A DNA stretch of 13,083 nucleotides from Nitriliruptoraceae bacterium (GTDB lineage Bacteria > Actinomycetota > Nitriliruptoria > Nitriliruptorales > Nitriliruptoraceae). A program made the translations under genes and the position numbers. The stretch is taken from assembly GCA_007117945.1 (NCBI GenBank), contig SKTN01000020.1, forward strand, positions 1 through 13,083, given 5' to 3'. Below are positions 11,006-13,083 of the stretch, piece by piece (the stretch's first letter is position 1; the number at the start of each line of letters is the position of its first letter). The notes beneath the pieces were generated by a model, which made no database searches, had not been told where the DNA came from, and saw only the letters and a list, made by a program, of their open reading frames with translations.

Positions 11006-13083
11006 GTGCAGTCGGTGCTGGTCGCGAACCGCGGTGAGATCGCCATCCGGGCGTTCCGAGCCGCCACAGAGCTCGGCCTGAAGACCATCGCGGTCTACGC
11101 CCGCGAGGACCGGGACTCCCTCCACCGCATCAAGGCCGACGAGGCCTACGAGATCGGCGAGCCCGGCCACCCGGTGCGCGCCTACCTCGATGTCGACGGG
11201 CTGGTCGACACGGCCGTCACGGTCGGTGCGGACGCCATCTACCCGGGCTACGGCTTCCTGTCGGAGTCCCCCGCGCTGGCCAAGGCCACCGCTGACGCCG
11301 GCGTGATCTTCGTCGGCCCACCCGCCGACGTCCTGGAGCTGACGGGCTCGAAGACCCACGCCCGCGATGTCGCGGAGAAGGCCGGGATCCCGGTGCTGGC
11401 GGCCTCGCCACTGCTCGCGGACCCCTCGGAGGCCGCCGCACACGCCGAGCGCATCGGCTTCCCCGTGTTCGTCAAGGCCGCCGCGGGCGGCGGTGGCCGC
11501 GGCATGCGCCGCGTCGAGTCCGCCGAGGACCTCGCCAGCGCCGTGGAGACCGCCATGCGCGAGGCCGAGGGCGCCTTCGGCGACCCCCGGGTGTTCCTCG
11601 AGCAGGCCATGACCCGCCCGCGCCACATCGAGGTGCAGATCCTCGCCGACGCCCAGGGCGAGGTCGTCCACCTCTACGAGCGGGACTGCTCCCTGCAGCG
11701 CCGCCACCAGAAGGTGCTCGAGCTCGCGCCTGCACCGAACCTGCCCGGGGAGCTGCGGGAGCAGCTGTGCGCCTACGCGGTGCAGTTCGCCCGCGCCGTC
11801 GACTACCGCAACGTCGGCACCGTGGAGTTCCTCGTCGAGGACGCCACCGGGCCCGCCCCCCGAGCGGTGTTCATCGAGATGAACCCCCGCATCCAGGTCG
11901 AGCACACCGTCACCGAGGAGGTGACCTCCGTCGACCTCGTGGCCTCCCAGCTGCGGATCGCCGGTGGGGCGAGGCTGGCGGACCTCGGCCTGGCCCAGGA
12001 CACCATCGCCACCCGCGGGTTCGCCCTCCAGGCCCGGATCACCACCGAGGACCCCGAGCACGGCTTCCGCCCCGACACCGGACGGATCTCCGCCTACCGC
12101 TCGCCCGGTGGCGCGGGTATCCGCCTGGATGCCGGCAGCGCCTACGTCGGCGGGGAGATCAGCCCCTTCTTCGACTCCATGCTGGTCAAGCTGACCGCCC
12201 GCGGTGCCGACTTCGACACCGCGATCCGCCGCGCACAGCGTGCGCTGGCCGAGTTCCGCATCCGCGGGGTGCGCACCAACATCCGCTTCCTCAGGGGTCT
12301 GCTGGCAGAGCCGGCCCTGCTCGCCGGGGACGTCTCCACCGCCTTCATCGACGACCGGCCCGAACTGCTGCTGGCCTCCAAGGGGGCCAACCGCGCCCAG
12401 CGCCTGGCGACCTTCCTGGCCGACCGCACCGTCAACCGCGAGTACGGGCCGCCGCCACGCCTGGTGGCGCCGGCGTCGAAGCTGCCGGAGCTCGACGCGG
12501 CGCAGGCACCGCCCGCCGGCAGCCGGGACCGGCTCAAGGAGCTCGGCCCGGAGGGGTTCGCCCGTTGGCTGCGCGACCACGACCGCGTGCACGTCACCGA
12601 CACCACCCTGCGCGATGCGCACCAGTCGCTGTTCGCCACCCGGATGCGGACCTACGACATGCTGCAGGCCGCTCCGCACCTCGCCCACGGGCTGCCCCAG
12701 CTGCTGTCCCTGGAGTGCTGGGGCGGAGCCACCTACGACGTGGCCCTGCGCTTCCTCCACGAGAACCCCTGGACGCGCCTGGAGCAGCTCCGCGAGGCCG
12801 TGCCCAACATCAACCTGCAGATGCTGCTGCGCGGCCGCAACCTCCTGGGCTACACGGCGTACTCGGAGAAGGCCGTGCGGGCCTTCGTCGAGGAGGCAGC
12901 GGCCGCCGGGCTGGACATCTTCCGCATCTTCGACGCCCTCAACGACGTCGAGCAGATGCGCACCGCCATCGTCGCCGCCCGCGACGCCGGCGCGCTCGCC
13001 GAGGGGACCCTGTGCTACTCCGGGGACCTCACCGACCCCGGTGAGGACATGTTCACCCTCGACCACTACCTCGGTGTCGCCGA
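11006..13083 (+). CDS. pyc: pyruvate carboxylase (N-terminal 692 residues; cut by window edge)
   Basis: Pyruvate carboxylase is a biotin-dependent anaplerotic enzyme that makes oxaloacetate from pyruvate, bicarbonate and ATP. Single-chain enzymes have about 1130-1150 residues, so roughly 60% is present. The biotin carboxylase domain (about 1-450) begins with VLVANRGEIAIRAFRAATEL, then has EDRDSLHRIKADEAYEIG, the ATP-grasp loop KAAAGGGGRGM (157-167), and MNPRIQVEHTVTEEV from about 292. The carboxyltransferase domain starts near 528 with VHVTDTTLRDAHQSL, followed by CWGGATYDVALRF and FRIFDALNDVEQM. Biotin carboxylase joined to this carboxyltransferase identifies pyruvate carboxylase rather than acetyl-CoA carboxylase. 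The carboxylated lysine and biotin domain lie beyond the edge. The GTG at 11006 has AAAGGA 6 nt upstream. It is divergent from the receiver-kinase operon. Confidence 0.96.
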   Translation, partial: MQSVLVANRGEIAIRAFRAATELGLKTIAVYAREDRDSLHRIKADEAYEIGEPGHPVRAYLDVDGLVDTAVTVGADAIYPGYGFLSESPALAKATADAGVIFVGPPADVLELTGSKTHARDVAEKAGIPVLAASPLLADPSEAAAHAERIGFPVFVKAAAGGGGRGMRRVESAEDLASAVETAMREAEGAFGDPRVFLEQAMTRPRHIEVQILADAQGEVVHLYERDCSLQRRHQKVLELAPAPNLPGELREQLCAYAVQFARAVDYRNVGTVEFLVEDATGPAPRAVFIEMNPRIQVEHTVTEEVTSVDLVASQLRIAGGARLADLGLAQDTIATRGFALQARITTEDPEHGFRPDTGRISAYRSPGGAGIRLDAGSAYVGGEISPFFDSMLVKLTARGADFDTAIRRAQRALAEFRIRGVRTNIRFLRGLLAEPALLAGDVSTAFIDDRPELLLASKGANRAQRLATFLADRTVNREYGPPPRLVAPASKLPELDAAQAPPAGSRDRLKELGPEGFARWLRDHDRVHVTDTTLRDAHQSLFATRMRTYDMLQAAPHLAHGLPQLLSLECWGGATYDVALRFLHENPWTRLEQLREAVPNINLQMLLRGRNLLGYTAYSEKAVRAFVEEAAAAGLDIFRIFDALNDVEQMRTAIVAARDAGALAEGTLCYSGDLTDPGEDMFTLDHYLGVA

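Noticed and set aside
10865..13066. A 733-codon minus-strand open frame opposite pyc
   Set aside because: The pyc frame shows well-conserved motifs throughout. The opposite frame is a Gly/Val/Asp-rich mirror of pyc codon usage.

Overview
The window is very GC-rich, gene-dense bacterial chromosome. GTG starts are common, neighbouring genes overlap or nearly touch, and the intergenic gaps that carry promoters repeat a TANNNT-type -10 hexamer. This suggests a high-GC actinobacterium (Actinomycetota). A deep-branching class such as Nitriliruptoria or Acidimicrobiia is possible, but the sequence alone does not settle it. No tRNA, rRNA, CRISPR array or insertion sequence is visible. No stretch over about 300 bases lacks a gene; the two largest gaps are 3541-3759 and 10823-11005.

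Purine locus (1-8250). Four de novo purine genes lie on the minus strand in the transcription order purS, purQ, purL, purK. PurS, PurQ and the short form of PurL are the three subunits of FGAM synthase (step 4). PurK makes N5-CAIR (step 6) and runs off the left edge a few residues before its expected end. The usual purS-purQ-purL block is interrupted twice. Between purS and purQ lie an unidentified single-pass membrane protein and an MFS transporter, both co-directional. Between purQ and purL lies a plus-strand group: a DUF2975 membrane protein translationally coupled to a small XRE/YozG-like regulator, and then a 68-residue two-helix membrane protein convergent with purQ. purS, purQ and purL each have their own candidate -10 element and a potential hairpin in the leader.

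DUF2975/XRE control region (3541-3759). A conspicuously AT-rich patch holds three 13-bp near-palindromes, ATCG-N5-CGAT, placed exactly 18 bp apart. This is the most distinctive non-coding structure in the window and the best candidate operator for the small XRE protein.

Signalling and central metabolism (8248-13083). An output-less receiver protein and a soluble four-PAS histidine kinase form a one-nucleotide-spaced operon on the minus strand. Diverging from it on the plus strand is pyruvate carboxylase (pyc), cut by the right edge after the start of its carboxyltransferase domain. A 22-bp dyad lies in the shared upstream region. Everything except the unidentified membrane protein, the 68-residue protein and the MFS substrate can be placed in known families. 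I found no clearly new biochemical system; the best leads are the tandem operator and the membrane genes embedded in the purine cluster.
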